This document shows positions 8,817 through 17,081 of a stretch of 64,000 nt of DNA, one piece after another. Position 1 is the first letter of the stretch; each line of letters opens with the position of its first letter. The notes below the pieces were generated by a model. It made no database searches, was not told where the DNA came from, and saw only the letters and a list, made by a program, of their open reading frames with translations. The position numbers were made by a program, and so were the translations under genes. The stretch is from positions 62,001 through 126,000 of the forward strand of contig CATQHX010000008.1 in assembly GCA_958296065.1 (NCBI GenBank), read 5' to 3'. The stretch is from Vicinamibacterales bacterium (GTDB lineage Bacteria > Acidobacteriota > Vicinamibacteria > Vicinamibacterales > UBA8438).

Positions 8817-8975
8817 CGTTGGCCGGCCCGGCGTTCCGCCGCCACCTCGGGGCATCTAAGCGGCGGCACCGGTCCGCATGCCAGCAGGCGCTGCCGGTCC
8901 GTGCGCTAGTGACGGAGGGCGCCCATACGGGAGCCCCACGCGGAATCGACCCCGTGGAACTGCGTTGACCGTGTT

Positions 8976-10307
8976 TCAGGGGCCTCCCGGTCCCGGCAGG
9001 ACCGTCGGCTCGCCCGTCCGGGCGAGCGTATATGAGTCGCGCGCCTGCACGTCCAGTCCGTCGCGGGCGACGGTCACGCGCAACGCGCGGCGGCGGTGGG
9101 CCGGGTCGGGATTGCTGGTGTAGTAGCCGACGACGTAGTAGTCGCTCGTCTCCGCGTCGATCTGCCGCAGCAACTCGGAGAAGTTGTTCGTGTTGACGAT
9201 GGAGATGCCGCCGGTCAGCTCCGCCAGCGTGCGCAGGCTGGAACGGGCCGCCATCATGTACTCGCGCCAAGCGTCGATCGGCACGTCGTAGTCGATGTCG
9301 GGGGCGGAGATGAGCCCTCGCGGGTCCATCGTGTACAGCGTCGTGTTGGCGCGGGTGGCCGTGTCGGTTATCTCGGCCAGCTCGGCGATCAGCTCCCCGT
9401 CCGCGAACACTGCTCCCTGGCGCTCGATGCGGTTGAGCGGGTTCAGGATCTCGGTGGGGTCCACGTTCTCCCCGGCGAGGTCGAGCGGGCGCTCGCGCAG
9501 GAGCTCGTCCCGCAGGGGTACGCGATGCAGCCGCTGCAGGGCGAACGGGTTCAGGTCGTATCCGCTGCTGACGTAGATGATCACCTTGCGCCGGTCCTGA
9601 ATCTGCGCCAGCCCCTCCAGGACGTTGTTCACCGTCAGGAAGGCGCGGTGCGCGCGCCAGCGCAGCTCGCCGGGGCCGTCCGGCCCCTCCTGCGTGTTCT
9701 CGATGAGGTCGCGCGGTGTCATGCCGTTGCCGACGATCCCGTCCACCGCCGACTTCACGTGACCCAGGTCGTAGGTGAGATCGACCGCCGTTCCGGCCGA
9801 GCCGTTGGAAATCAGCCCCACCAGGTCGCCGTCGTGCACCAGGATGTCGGCCACCTCCTTGACGAAGTGGCGGACCCGGGGGGTGGTCTCCGGCTCCAGG
9901 TGCATCGCGTCGACGAAGAAGACGATGATCCGTCCCGGTATCTGGCTCTGGACGCGGCGTTCCGGGAGAATGATGCCCTCGTGTACCGGCGGCGGCGGCA
10001 CGAGCTGGTTGAAGACCCGGCCGCCGTGCACCAGGATCAGTGACGCCACTTCCTGTGGCACGCCGTCTTCGTCTATCCGGAAGTCTGCCGGCGTCAGATC
10101 GGGAACGAAGGCGCCGTTGGCGTCGCGGACGATGACGTCCGTGCGAATCAGCGTGACACCGGACCGGAAGGTGCCGGCTTGCGGGGGGCCTGACGCCTGC
10201 TCGGGCTGAGCCTCGGCCGCCTGCGCGAGTCCCACCACCAGAACGGCAAGCCCGATCCCCAGCCCGCCACGCATGAACCTGGACCGAATCGCATGAAGAT
10301 TGCGCAT
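8976..10307 (-). CDS. Secreted VWFA-related acidobacterial-domain protein
   Basis: This 443-residue protein has a signal peptide (hydrophobic LGIGLAVLVVGLAQAAEA, about 16-35). It is followed by a short Ig-like region with VRDANGAFVPDLTPADFRIDEDG and a von Willebrand A-type domain (IIVFFVDAMHLEP with the acidic metal-site start, then SNGSAG, VIIYVSSGYD and TLYTMDPRGL). This is the build of the VWFA-related Acidobacterial domain family, exported proteins of unknown function common in Acidobacteria. The ATG at 10307 is preferred over an upstream GTG because AAGGAGGA lies at proper spacing from it. Two shorter relatives lie at 33863 and 34754. The gene is divergent from the BON gene at 10407. Confidence 0.85.
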   Translation of the reverse strand: MRNLHAIRSRFMRGGLGIGLAVLVVGLAQAAEAQPEQASGPPQAGTFRSGVTLIRTDVIVRDANGAFVPDLTPADFRIDEDGVPQEVASLILVHGGRVFNQLVPPPPVHEGIILPERRVQSQIPGRIIVFFVDAMHLEPETTPRVRHFVKEVADILVHDGDLVGLISNGSAGTAVDLTYDLGHVKSAVDGIVGNGMTPRDLIENTQEGPDGPGELRWRAHRAFLTVNNVLEGLAQIQDRRKVIIYVSSGYDLNPFALQRLHRVPLRDELLRERPLDLAGENVDPTEILNPLNRIERQGAVFADGELIAELAEITDTATRANTTLYTMDPRGLISAPDIDYDVPIDAWREYMMAARSSLRTLAELTGGISIVNTNNFSELLRQIDAETSDYYVVGYYTSNPDPAHRRRALRVTVARDGLDVQARDSYTLARTGEPTVLPGPGGP

Positions 10308-10406
10308 GGGATTCACATCCTCCTTGTCGACACAACGAACATCCTAACCCGTCTTGTGCGCGACACGGAAGCCCGGCAATGCGAGTAGGATGGGGGAGAG
10401 GTGCTC

Positions 10407-11168
10407 ATGAATGCTCCAATGCGCGGCTCGCTGGTGATTCCTCTCGCCGTGATCGGTTTCTCCGGCTTGGCTCTGCACGCCGCGTCGGCTGCCGGCGCGG
10501 AACAGTCCCGGCCAACGGTCGCGGACGCCGTGGCGGAGATGCTCCGCGATGGCCTCGACCTGGAGGGCGTCACGGTGACCGTCGCCGGCACCGAGGCGAC
10601 GCTCGCGGGGAGCGTGCCGACGCTGTGGGACAAGACCGAGGCGATCAACCGGACCCTGGAGTTCCCCCAGGTGGAGACCGTCGCCAGCGAGTTGACCGTT
10701 CCCGAGGTGGAGGACGACAACGAGATCGCCCGCGAGGTGGGCCGGGTAATCCGGAACTACCGCTACATCACCATCTGGGACTACGTCGGCGGCGGTGTCG
10801 AGGACGGCGTGGTGACCCTGAACGGGGCCGTGACGCAGGACCGCGACAAGCCGGCGGAGCTGTTCGAGCGGGTGGCGAGAATCGGCGGTGTGCAGGAGAT
10901 CCGGATGCAGATCGCGCGGCAGTCCACGTCGAGCCGCGACGACCGCCTGCGCATGGAGATTGCCGCCCGCGCGTTGCGGCACCCGACGCTGTCGCACTAC
11001 ACGCTGACGGGCGACATCATTCCGCCGTTCCGCATCATCGTGGACCAGGCGGTGGTGATGCTGGTCGGGTCGGTCCGCAGCGGGGCCGAGAGCCGCGTTC
11101 TGGAGACGATCGCCCGGCAGGCCTTCGAGTCGGAGGAGGTCAGGAACCTCCTGCAGTTTCCGCGGTGA
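10407..11168 (+). CDS. Exported BON-domain protein
   Basis: This 253-residue protein has a signal peptide (about 1-30, ending AASAAGAEQ) followed by BON-like repeats: VTVTVAGTEATLAGSVPTLWDK, then GVVTLNGAVTQDRDK and IIVDQAVVMLVGSVRSGAE. Each contains the turn 'V.L.G.V' typical of BON domains. BON proteins (OsmY type) act in the periplasm or at membranes, probably binding lipid or stabilising the envelope under stress; the exact role here is unknown. ATG 10407 is chosen over GTG 10401 because GGGGGAGAGG lies 6 bp before it. Its stop overlaps the GTG start of the small membrane gene at 11165, so the two are probably translated together. Confidence 0.8.
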   Translation: MNAPMRGSLVIPLAVIGFSGLALHAASAAGAEQSRPTVADAVAEMLRDGLDLEGVTVTVAGTEATLAGSVPTLWDKTEAINRTLEFPQVETVASELTVPEVEDDNEIAREVGRVIRNYRYITIWDYVGGGVEDGVVTLNGAVTQDRDKPAELFERVARIGGVQEIRMQIARQSTSSRDDRLRMEIAARALRHPTLSHYTLTGDIIPPFRIIVDQAVVMLVGSVRSGAESRVLETIARQAFESEEVRNLLQFPR

Positions 11169-11410
11169 TACGCCGACGTTCGATTCTCTGGCCGTTTGCC
11201 CGCCGGCTGACTGACGCCGGCATTGACCGCGACCACGCCGACGCCTTGGCTGCCGCCATCCGCGAGGCTGCCGAGCACGGCGATCACGTCACGCCCGACC
11301 TCTTGCGGGCAGAGCTTTCCGCCCTCGAAACCCGGCTCATCAAGTGGATGGTCGGGACGGTGCTCGCCGCCGTCGGCGCGACCGTTGCAGTACTCCGCCT
11401 GCTCGGTTAG
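11165..11410 (+). CDS. Small coiled-coil protein with C-terminal membrane helix (CCDC90/DUF1640-like)
   Basis: This 81-residue protein starts with a GTG that overlaps the BON stop codon (GTGA). The N-terminal helices (RLTDAGIDRDHADALAAAI, then LLRAELSALETRLIKWM) form a coiled coil ahead of a C-terminal membrane helix (VGTVLAAVGATVAVLRLLG). Helix pair, acidic turn (HGDHVTPDLL) and terminal anchor match the pattern of bacterial CCDC90/DUF1640-type proteins, whose role is unknown. The pairing with a BON envelope protein suggests an envelope function (inference). A weak alternative is a non-specific membrane microprotein. Confidence 0.7.
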   Translation: MIRRRSILWPFARRLTDAGIDRDHADALAAAIREAAEHGDHVTPDLLRAELSALETRLIKWMVGTVLAAVGATVAVLRLLG

Positions 11411-11430
11411 CTGGGACACACCGCCAAGCG

Positions 11431-12411
11431 TCAGGGCGCAAGCTGGGCGATCAGTCCGGTGGCCTGAGCCGCGAAGCGACCGTCGGGCTCCCGTTCCACG
11501 TAGGTCCGCCAGTATGTGACGGCCTCGGCGATCTGCCCCGCGTTCAGGCTCGCCATCCCCAGCCAGTAGTTCGCCTCGCCGTGGCCCGGGTCCAGCTCCA
11601 GGGTCTGCTCGAAGTGGCCGCGGGCTTCATCGGTACGCCCCGCGTTCCAGGCGGCGAGGCCCTGATTGAACACCGCGCCGGCGCCGCTGCCCCCGCCCGT
11701 GGTCCCGCTCCGCAGCCGGGACGCCTCGGCGCTCGCGTCTCCCGCGTCATCGAAGCGCCGCTGAGCGTTGTAGACGGCGGCCAGCGTGTCGAACGCCGCC
11801 GCGTCGTCCGCGGCGATCTCGGTCGCCCGCAGCAGGGCCTGCTCCGCCTCGTCGTAGTTCCCGCGCTGGAACTCGACGATGCCCAGGTTCCGGAGGCACT
11901 CGCCGCAATCCGGAGTGGACTCGATGGCTTCGGCCAGGAGTTGCGCCGCCTCGTCGTAGTTGCCTCCGCGCGCCGCTTCCAGGCCGCCCTCGAACGCGTC
12001 GGCCGTCGCTTCGCGTGCTTCCAGCTCGGCGATTTCCTCCGCGGAGAGGCCGGTGCGGTCGACCTGTCCCCGGCCGAGGACCTGCACGTCCAGCTCGAAC
12101 TGCTCCCCGGCGGACACCCTGAGGTTGTACCTCTGGATACCGATCCCCTCCGCCGTGACCGTCACGGTGTAGGGACCGCTCGCGAGGCCCACCTGGATGT
12201 ACTCGCCCTCCGCGTTCGACGATGTCTCGAAGCTGCGCGTGATGCCGCCCAGGAACTCCATGAGGACGTGAGCGCCCGCGACGGGGTTTCCCTCGTGGTC
12301 GGTCACCACGCCGTAGATGCGCGCGCTGTTCTGGGCGAATGCGGGCTGCGCGAGGACCACGGCGACGGCCGCGGCGAGCAGGGTCAGGCGTATCGGTCGC
12401 GAAACGGGCAT
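11431..12411 (-). CDS. Exported carboxypeptidase-regulatory-like / TPR protein
   Basis: This 326-residue protein has a signal peptide (RLTLLAAAVAVVLAQPAFAQ), an Ig-like carboxypeptidase-regulatory domain (ARIYGVVTDHEGNPVAGAHV, about 25-110), then an alpha-helical region with several tetratricopeptide repeats (AARGGNYDEAAQLLAEAIES, FQRGNYDEAEQALLRATEI, AWNAGRTDEARGHFEQTLEL). It is probably a periplasmic scaffold for protein contacts; no catalytic motif is seen. ATG 12411 has GGAGG at good spacing and begins the signal peptide, so longer upstream starts are unlikely. It converges with the gene at 11165. The 208-bp gap to 12620 holds only putative regulatory DNA. Confidence 0.8.
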   Translation of the reverse strand: MPVSRPIRLTLLAAAVAVVLAQPAFAQNSARIYGVVTDHEGNPVAGAHVLMEFLGGITRSFETSSNAEGEYIQVGLASGPYTVTVTAEGIGIQRYNLRVSAGEQFELDVQVLGRGQVDRTGLSAEEIAELEAREATADAFEGGLEAARGGNYDEAAQLLAEAIESTPDCGECLRNLGIVEFQRGNYDEAEQALLRATEIAADDAAAFDTLAAVYNAQRRFDDAGDASAEASRLRSGTTGGGSGAGAVFNQGLAAWNAGRTDEARGHFEQTLELDPGHGEANYWLGMASLNAGQIAEAVTYWRTYVEREPDGRFAAQATGLIAQLAP

Positions 12412-12619
12412 GGGATACCTCCGGGGGCACGCGGTGTCTGAAACAGGCTCACGATATCTCACCGGCCGACCGAGGGCAACCCGTGTCGCGGCGTCGGCGA
12501 TGCAGGACGGGTAGCCGGCGGCATCGGCCCAGGACCGTGGGGCACGCGCGTCGAAAGATGTTTGTCCCCCGACGGATCGTATAGACTGGTCTACAGGTCT
12601 AGTCTTGGAGGGGGGCACC

Positions 12620-12865
12620 GTGCATACCGTCGGTTCCTACGAAGCGAAGACACGTCTGCCGGAGCTGCTCCGCGCCGTCGAGTCGGGAGAAGCCGTGACG
12701 ATTACGCGGCGGGGTGTGCCCATCGCCCGGCTCGTTTCGGTCGACCATGACCCGGGGGAGGAGCCGTCGACCGTCATTGCGAGGATGAAGTCGGCCCGCG
12801 CGCGACGGCCGCCGATTTCCGTGGACGAGATCCTCGCCGCTCGCGATGAGGGACGTCGCGGTTGA
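12620..12865 (+). CDS. Phd/YefM-type antitoxin of a VapBC-like pair
   Basis: This 81-residue protein starts at GTG 12620 (GGAGGGGGG five bases upstream). The N-terminal half is a Phd-type DNA-binding fold (YEAKTRLPELLRAVESGEAV, then TITRRGVPIARLV). The C-terminal half (RMKSARARRPPISVDEILAARDEGRRG) is the toxin-wrapping tail with the VDEILAARDEG motif often seen beside PIN toxins. Its stop overlaps the toxin ATG (TGATG), so translation is coupled. Upstream, GGTCTA occurs twice (12588-12601) and AGACT/AGTCT forms a short inverted repeat. These are possible operator elements for autoregulation. Confidence 0.85.
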   Translation: MHTVGSYEAKTRLPELLRAVESGEAVTITRRGVPIARLVSVDHDPGEEPSTVIARMKSARARRPPISVDEILAARDEGRRG

Positions 12866-13263
12866 TGCCTTTCGTTCTCGACGCGTCGGCGGCCGCGGCC
12901 TGGTGTTTTCCCGACGAACAGGCTGGCGCCGCCGATCGCGCTTTCGACAGGTTGACCACCGACGAAGCGGTCGTCCCTCACCTCTGGTGGTTCGAGATTC
13001 GCAACGTCCTGATTGTGAACGAGCGCCGCGGCCGTGTCACCGCGGCCGACACCACGGCGTTTCTCGGTGACCTCGGCCGCCTGCCGATCCGGGTGGACGC
13101 CAATCCTGGAGAACGCCTTGTTCTCGCCCTCGCCCGCAGGTACCGCCTGACCGTCTACGATGCCGCGTACCTGGAGCTTGCGGTGCGTCTGGATGCGCCG
13201 GTCGCGTCGCTGGATCGTGCACTGAACGCCGCCTCCCGGTCCGAGGGCGTGGGTATCGTCTGA
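12865..13263 (+). CDS. PIN-domain ribonuclease toxin (VapC family)
   Basis: This 132-residue protein is a single PIN domain with the four acidic metal ligands in the expected places: Asp6 (FVLDAS), Glu44 (FEIRN), Asp99 (YDAAYLELA) and Asp117 (SLDRAL). VapC toxins cut RNA, often tRNA or rRNA, when the antitoxin is degraded. All catalytic residues are intact, so the gene should be active. It ends 17 bp before qhpG with no terminator between them, so read-through into the amine dehydrogenase cluster is possible. Confidence 0.9.
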   Translation: MPFVLDASAAAAWCFPDEQAGAADRAFDRLTTDEAVVPHLWWFEIRNVLIVNERRGRVTAADTTAFLGDLGRLPIRVDANPGERLVLALARRYRLTVYDAAYLELAVRLDAPVASLDRALNAASRSEGVGIV

Positions 13264-13280
13264 AGACGTCTGCGAACGAC

Positions 13281-14930
13281 ATGGACGGCCGGCTGGAATC
13301 ACGCGCGGCGGTCGACGTGGTGGTGGTCGGCGGCGGGCCGGCCGGCGCGTCGGCGGCCCGGCTGCTTGCCGCATGGGGGCATTCCGTTCTCCTGCTGACC
13401 AGGTCCGAGGTCGGGACCCCGACGTTGGCCGAGTCGCTGCCGCCCAGTTGCCGGAAGGTGTTCGAGGCGGTTGGGGTGCGAGAGGCGATCGAGGCGGCGG
13501 GGTTCCTCACGGCGAGCGGAAACACGGTCTGCTGGGGCGGTGGTCCGCCGCGCATCGCGACGTTCGGCGGAGGTCGGGTCGGCTATCAGGTCCTGCGCCG
13601 GGACTTCGACCGGCTGCTGTTGTCCGAGGCGCGGCGCGCCGGCGCGTTGCTGCGGACCGACGTGACCGTGCGCGACGTCGCGTTGCGGGACGTATCGTTG
13701 GCGGGCAACGGCGATGATGGCACGAGAGTCGAGTCGCCGGGCGGTCCGGTAGCGGCGGGGTTCGCGAATGGGGCCTCGCCGAGTGTCGGTGTCACCGGGC
13801 GGGACGGCCGTGGTGGTGCGGTCGCCGCGACGGCGCGAATGGTCCTCGACTGCTCCGGTCGGGCGGGGGTGGTCGCGCGTCGGCATCGCACGCGCGCGCA
13901 AGCCGGCGAGACCACGCTGGCGCTGATCGGCGTCTGGCGGTCCGCCGCTACCTGGTCGCTGCCGGCAGTCGAGTCGGATGGCGAGGGCGGCGCAGCCGGC
14001 GAAGACTCGCAAACCGTCGTCGAAGCCTACGCGGACGGCTGGGCATGGTCGGTACCCGTGCCGGGTCGCCGCCGCTATGTAACGGTGATGGTCGATCCAC
14101 GCACGACTCGAACCGATCATCCGGGTTCGCTGGCCGCGCGGTACCATGCGGAGCTCGCGAAGACGAAACACCTGGCCCGGCTCGCCGGCGGCGCGACGCT
14201 GGAGGGCCCACCCTGGGCTTGCGACGCCTCGCAGTACGGCGCCCGCCGGTTCGGGGGGCCCGGGTTTCTCCTTGTCGGCGATGCGGCGACCTTCATCGAT
14301 CCGCTCTCGTCGTTCGGGGTCAAGAAGGCGATGGCGTCGGGTTGGCTCGCCGCGGTGGTGACGAACACCTGCTTGCGGCATCCCGACCGCGCGGACCTGG
14401 CCCGCCGCTTCCACGCCGAGCGGGAGCAGGAGGTCTGGGCGAGCTACCGGCGGCAGGCGTCGGCGTTCTTCGCGCAGGTGTCGACGCAGGAGTTGCACCC
14501 TTTCTGGAACGACCGTGCGGATCCGGTGGCGGTGGACGGCGCCGCGGAACGGTCAGGCGCGGCGGACGTGGTCGAGGCGTTGCGGCGCGATCCGGCGGTG
14601 CGGGACGCGTTCGAGGCGCTGCGGCGCGCGCCGTCGATCCGCCTGCGGCCGACGCGGGCTGCCCGCACGACCACGGCCCCGGCGGTGGTGGGGCGCGAGA
14701 TCGTGCCCGACGCCAGCCTGTCGATCGCGGCGGGCGAGGCGGGGACCGTGACCATCCGCTATTTGCGCGGCGTCGATCTGCCGGCGCTCGTCGCCATGGC
14801 CGGTCGGCAGGCGCAGGTGCCGGATCTCTACGAGGCCTACGGGCGGTCGCATCCGCCGGTGGGGCTGGCCGATTTCCTCGGCGCGCTCTCCGTCCTGGTT
14901 GGCAAGGGGCTGTTGCGCAACGAGATTTGA
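13281..14930 (+). CDS. qhpG: FAD-dependent monooxygenase of quinohemoprotein amine dehydrogenase maturation
   Basis: This 549-residue flavoprotein of the p-hydroxybenzoate-hydroxylase/halogenase type has an N-terminal Rossmann motif VVVVGGGPAGASAARLL (GxGxxG at 17-22), an ESLPPSCRKVFEAVG segment, and the second FAD motif FLLVGDAATFIDPLSSFGVKKAM. In Paracoccus, QhpG adds two hydroxyl oxygens to the gamma-subunit tryptophan to start CTQ formation. Identification rests on the fold plus position: the rest of the qhp set follows directly. Here it lies first, before qhpA. There is no clear Shine-Dalgarno at ATG 13281. It is longer than many relatives because of inserts (about 145-170 and 215-235) and a C-terminal extension ending GKGLLRNEI. 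Confidence 0.85.
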   Translation: MDGRLESRAAVDVVVVGGGPAGASAARLLAAWGHSVLLLTRSEVGTPTLAESLPPSCRKVFEAVGVREAIEAAGFLTASGNTVCWGGGPPRIATFGGGRVGYQVLRRDFDRLLLSEARRAGALLRTDVTVRDVALRDVSLAGNGDDGTRVESPGGPVAAGFANGASPSVGVTGRDGRGGAVAATARMVLDCSGRAGVVARRHRTRAQAGETTLALIGVWRSAATWSLPAVESDGEGGAAGEDSQTVVEAYADGWAWSVPVPGRRRYVTVMVDPRTTRTDHPGSLAARYHAELAKTKHLARLAGGATLEGPPWACDASQYGARRFGGPGFLLVGDAATFIDPLSSFGVKKAMASGWLAAVVTNTCLRHPDRADLARRFHAEREQEVWASYRRQASAFFAQVSTQELHPFWNDRADPVAVDGAAERSGAADVVEALRRDPAVRDAFEALRRAPSIRLRPTRAARTTTAPAVVGREIVPDASLSIAAGEAGTVTIRYLRGVDLPALVAMAGRQAQVPDLYEAYGRSHPPVGLADFLGALSVLVGKGLLRNEI

Positions 14931-14956
14931 GCGCGTCCGACGTGCTGGTCTGGGGG

Positions 14957-14985
14957 TTCGCCCTGAAGTGAGAGCTTGGTATACT
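14957..14985 (+). promoter_or_regulatory. Extended -10 promoter before the qhpA transcription unit
   Basis: TGG-TATACT (14977-14985) is an extended -10 element. TTCGCC lies 17 bp upstream as a weak -35. It sits between qhpG and the small membrane gene at 15053, so the structural genes probably have their own start in addition to any transcript from qhpG. Confidence 0.5.
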
Positions 14986-15052
14986 CGAAAGCAAGTGAAT
15001 ACACATTGAACCGGCGGTTTGAGGAAAGGCGCGCAGCGCGGTGGAAGCAGCG

Positions 15053-15274
15053 ATGGAGTACTTGCCGGAGATCGCGGGACTGCTCAGCGTGGTGTTCGTT
15101 GTCTGGAGGATGTTCACGTACTACGAGAAGCGTAACGCGGACGCGCATGCCGAGTTGGGCAGACGGATCGACGCCGTTGCGGCGGACATGGGTGCGAGAA
15201 TCGATGCTGTTGCCGGGGATGTGAAGTACATGCGCGGTGTTCTCGACACGCTGCTCGCCAGTCTGAAGCAGTAG
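15053..15274 (+). CDS. Small membrane coiled-coil protein inside the qhp cluster
   Basis: This 73-residue protein has a membrane helix (LPEIAGLLSVVFVVWRMF, about residues 4-21), then YYEKRNADAHAELGRRIDAV and a coiled coil to LLASLKQ. It is a paralogue of the 75-residue protein at 8589 (shared VWRM...YE.RN..AHAELG.RID). The start is ATG 15053 with GGTGGA upstream; GTG 15041 is in frame. It lies 46 bp before qhpA and downstream of the promoter at 14980, so it should be co-transcribed with the amine dehydrogenase genes. No qhp function is known for such a protein. It may be a passenger, or a membrane anchor/assembly helper (inference). Confidence 0.65.
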   Translation: MEYLPEIAGLLSVVFVVWRMFTYYEKRNADAHAELGRRIDAVAADMGARIDAVAGDVKYMRGVLDTLLASLKQ

Positions 15275-15320
15275 TGGGCATTCGACCGCGCCACGAATGT
15301 GTGCTACAACAGCATCAGTC

Positions 15321-17081
15321 ATGTATTTCCCATTTCCGGTTTCTTTGCGCCGCGCCCCGTGTGTCGCGGCGCTGTGCGGTCGGTTTGCGGCGGCGGTTGC
15401 GGTGCTGTCGGTCGTGGCCGCCGGCGCGCCCGCCGCGGCCCAGGACGCGTCCTCCGGCGCCGTGCTGCCCGACGGCGGCATCCCCGTCACCAGCGATCTG
15501 GTGCACCGCGTCTGCGGGACGTGCCATCGCGCCGACGAGCAGCGGCGCATGAGCCGCATCTCCTACCAGCGCACGACGCCGGAGGGCTGGCAGCAGACCA
15601 TCCGCCGGATGGTGCTGCTCAACAACCTGCAGATCGAGCCGGCCGACGCTCGCGAGGCGGTGCGCTATCTCGCGACGAACCACGGCCTCGCCCCCGACGA
15701 GGCCCGGCTGGGGGCGTTCGAGGTGGAGCGCCGCAACATCGACTTCCGCTACGAGGCCGATCCGCAGACGCAGCAGACCTGCAACCGCTGCCACTCGATG
15801 GGGCGGGTGCTCAATCAGCGCCGGACACTCGAGGAGTGGGAGCTGCTGACCGCTATGCACCGCGGCTACTACCCGCTCGCGGACGTGCAGGGGTTCATCT
15901 CGGGCGACTGGCTCGGCGGGCCGGGGCCGGAGGCCGAGGACGGGGACGACGGCCGGACGGCGGTCGAACGCGCGGTGGCCCACCTGGCGGAGGTGTTCCC
16001 GCTCGATTCGGCGGAGTGGGCGAGCTGGTCGGCCAACATGCGGGCGCCGCGGCTCGAGGGCACCTGGGCGCTGGTCGGCTTCGAGCGGGGGCAGGGGCCG
16101 GTGTACGGCGAGGTCGTCGTGGAGGCGAATCCCGCCGCGCCGGACGAGCTCGAGACGCGCGCGCGCTACACCTATCCGGCCCGCGGCGTGGACGTCACCC
16201 GGACCGGGCAGGCGCTGGTCTACACGGGCTATCAGTGGCGCGGACGCAGCACCAGCCCGGAGCATTTCAGCGCGCGCGAGGTGATGTTCGTCTCGCGCGA
16301 CCGGGACGAGATTGCCGGCCGCTGGTTCACCGGCGCCTACGACGAGCGCGGCATCGACGTGACCCTGCGCCGGGTGGGGCCCGAGCCGACGATCACGGGC
16401 GTCTACCCGTCCGCCGTGCCGGCCGGGGCGGGGGAGGCGACCCTGCGGTTGTTCGGCGCGAACCTGCCGGACGGACTCGACGCGGCAGCGGTCGATCTCG
16501 GCGCGGGCCTGACCGTCACCGGCGTCAGCGACCAGTCTTCGACGGCGGCGACCCTGCAGGTGACCGTGGCGCCCGATGCGCGGGTCGGCAGCCGGGACCT
16601 CTTCGTCGGTCCCGCTGCGCTGACCGAGGCGGTCACGGTGTACGACGAGATCCACCGCCTGGAGGTGACCCCGGCCACGGGGCTCGCCCGCGTGGGCGGC
16701 GTGGCGTTCCCCAAGCAGTACGAGCGCTTCGAGGCGCGCGCCTGGCACGACGGTCCCGACGGCGAGTCGGGCACGGACGACGACCTCGATCTCGGGATGC
16801 TGGTCGACGTCGATTGGAGCGTCGAGGAGTACGCGGTGACCTTCGACGACGACGACACCGCGTTCGTGGGCACGCTCGGCGAGCACGGCGTGTTCGAGCC
16901 GGCCGTCGACGGTCCGAATCCGGAGCGCAGCGGAGAGCGCAACAACGTCGGCGACGTCTGGGTGGTGGCGACGCTCGCCACGGCCCCGGACGGCACCGCG
17001 CTCGACCGGCCGCTGCGGGCGCGGGCGCATCTGCTGGTGACGGTGCCGCTCTATATCCGGCGGGGGGAGTCGGGCCAGTGA
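15321..17081 (+). CDS. qhpA: Quinohemoprotein amine dehydrogenase alpha subunit (di-haem cytochrome c)
   Basis: This 586-residue periplasmic subunit carries electrons from CTQ to external acceptors. It has a signal peptide (VAVLSVVAAGAPAAAQ, ending near 41), a di-haem cytochrome domain with CGTCH (65-69) and CNRCH (154-158), then the three beta-rich domains of this subunit. One of these starts PEPTITGVYPSAVPAG like an IPT/TIG fold. The C-terminus RRGESGQ overlaps the start of qhpD (GTGA). The N-terminus is uncertain: ATG 15321 and ATG 15297 both lack a good ribosome site. The family call is supported by the two haems, the domain order and the downstream genes. Confidence 0.9.
   Translation: MYFPFPVSLRRAPCVAALCGRFAAAVAVLSVVAAGAPAAAQDASSGAVLPDGGIPVTSDLVHRVCGTCHRADEQRRMSRISYQRTTPEGWQQTIRRMVLLNNLQIEPADAREAVRYLATNHGLAPDEARLGAFEVERRNIDFRYEADPQTQQTCNRCHSMGRVLNQRRTLEEWELLTAMHRGYYPLADVQGFISGDWLGGPGPEAEDGDDGRTAVERAVAHLAEVFPLDSAEWASWSANMRAPRLEGTWALVGFERGQGPVYGEVVVEANPAAPDELETRARYTYPARGVDVTRTGQALVYTGYQWRGRSTSPEHFSAREVMFVSRDRDEIAGRWFTGAYDERGIDVTLRRVGPEPTITGVYPSAVPAGAGEATLRLFGANLPDGLDAAAVDLGAGLTVTGVSDQSSTAATLQVTVAPDARVGSRDLFVGPAALTEAVTVYDEIHRLEVTPATGLARVGGVAFPKQYERFEARAWHDGPDGESGTDDDLDLGMLVDVDWSVEEYAVTFDDDDTAFVGTLGEHGVFEPAVDGPNPERSGERNNVGDVWVVATLATAPDGTALDRPLRARAHLLVTVPLYIRRGESGQ

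Noticed and set aside
15299-17077. Extension of the qhpD frame upstream through qhpA to give a 1089-residue protein
   Set aside because: The upstream part is Arg/Gly-rich shadow sequence. The GTG at 17078 overlaps the qhpA stop and gives a normal-sized radical SAM enzyme.
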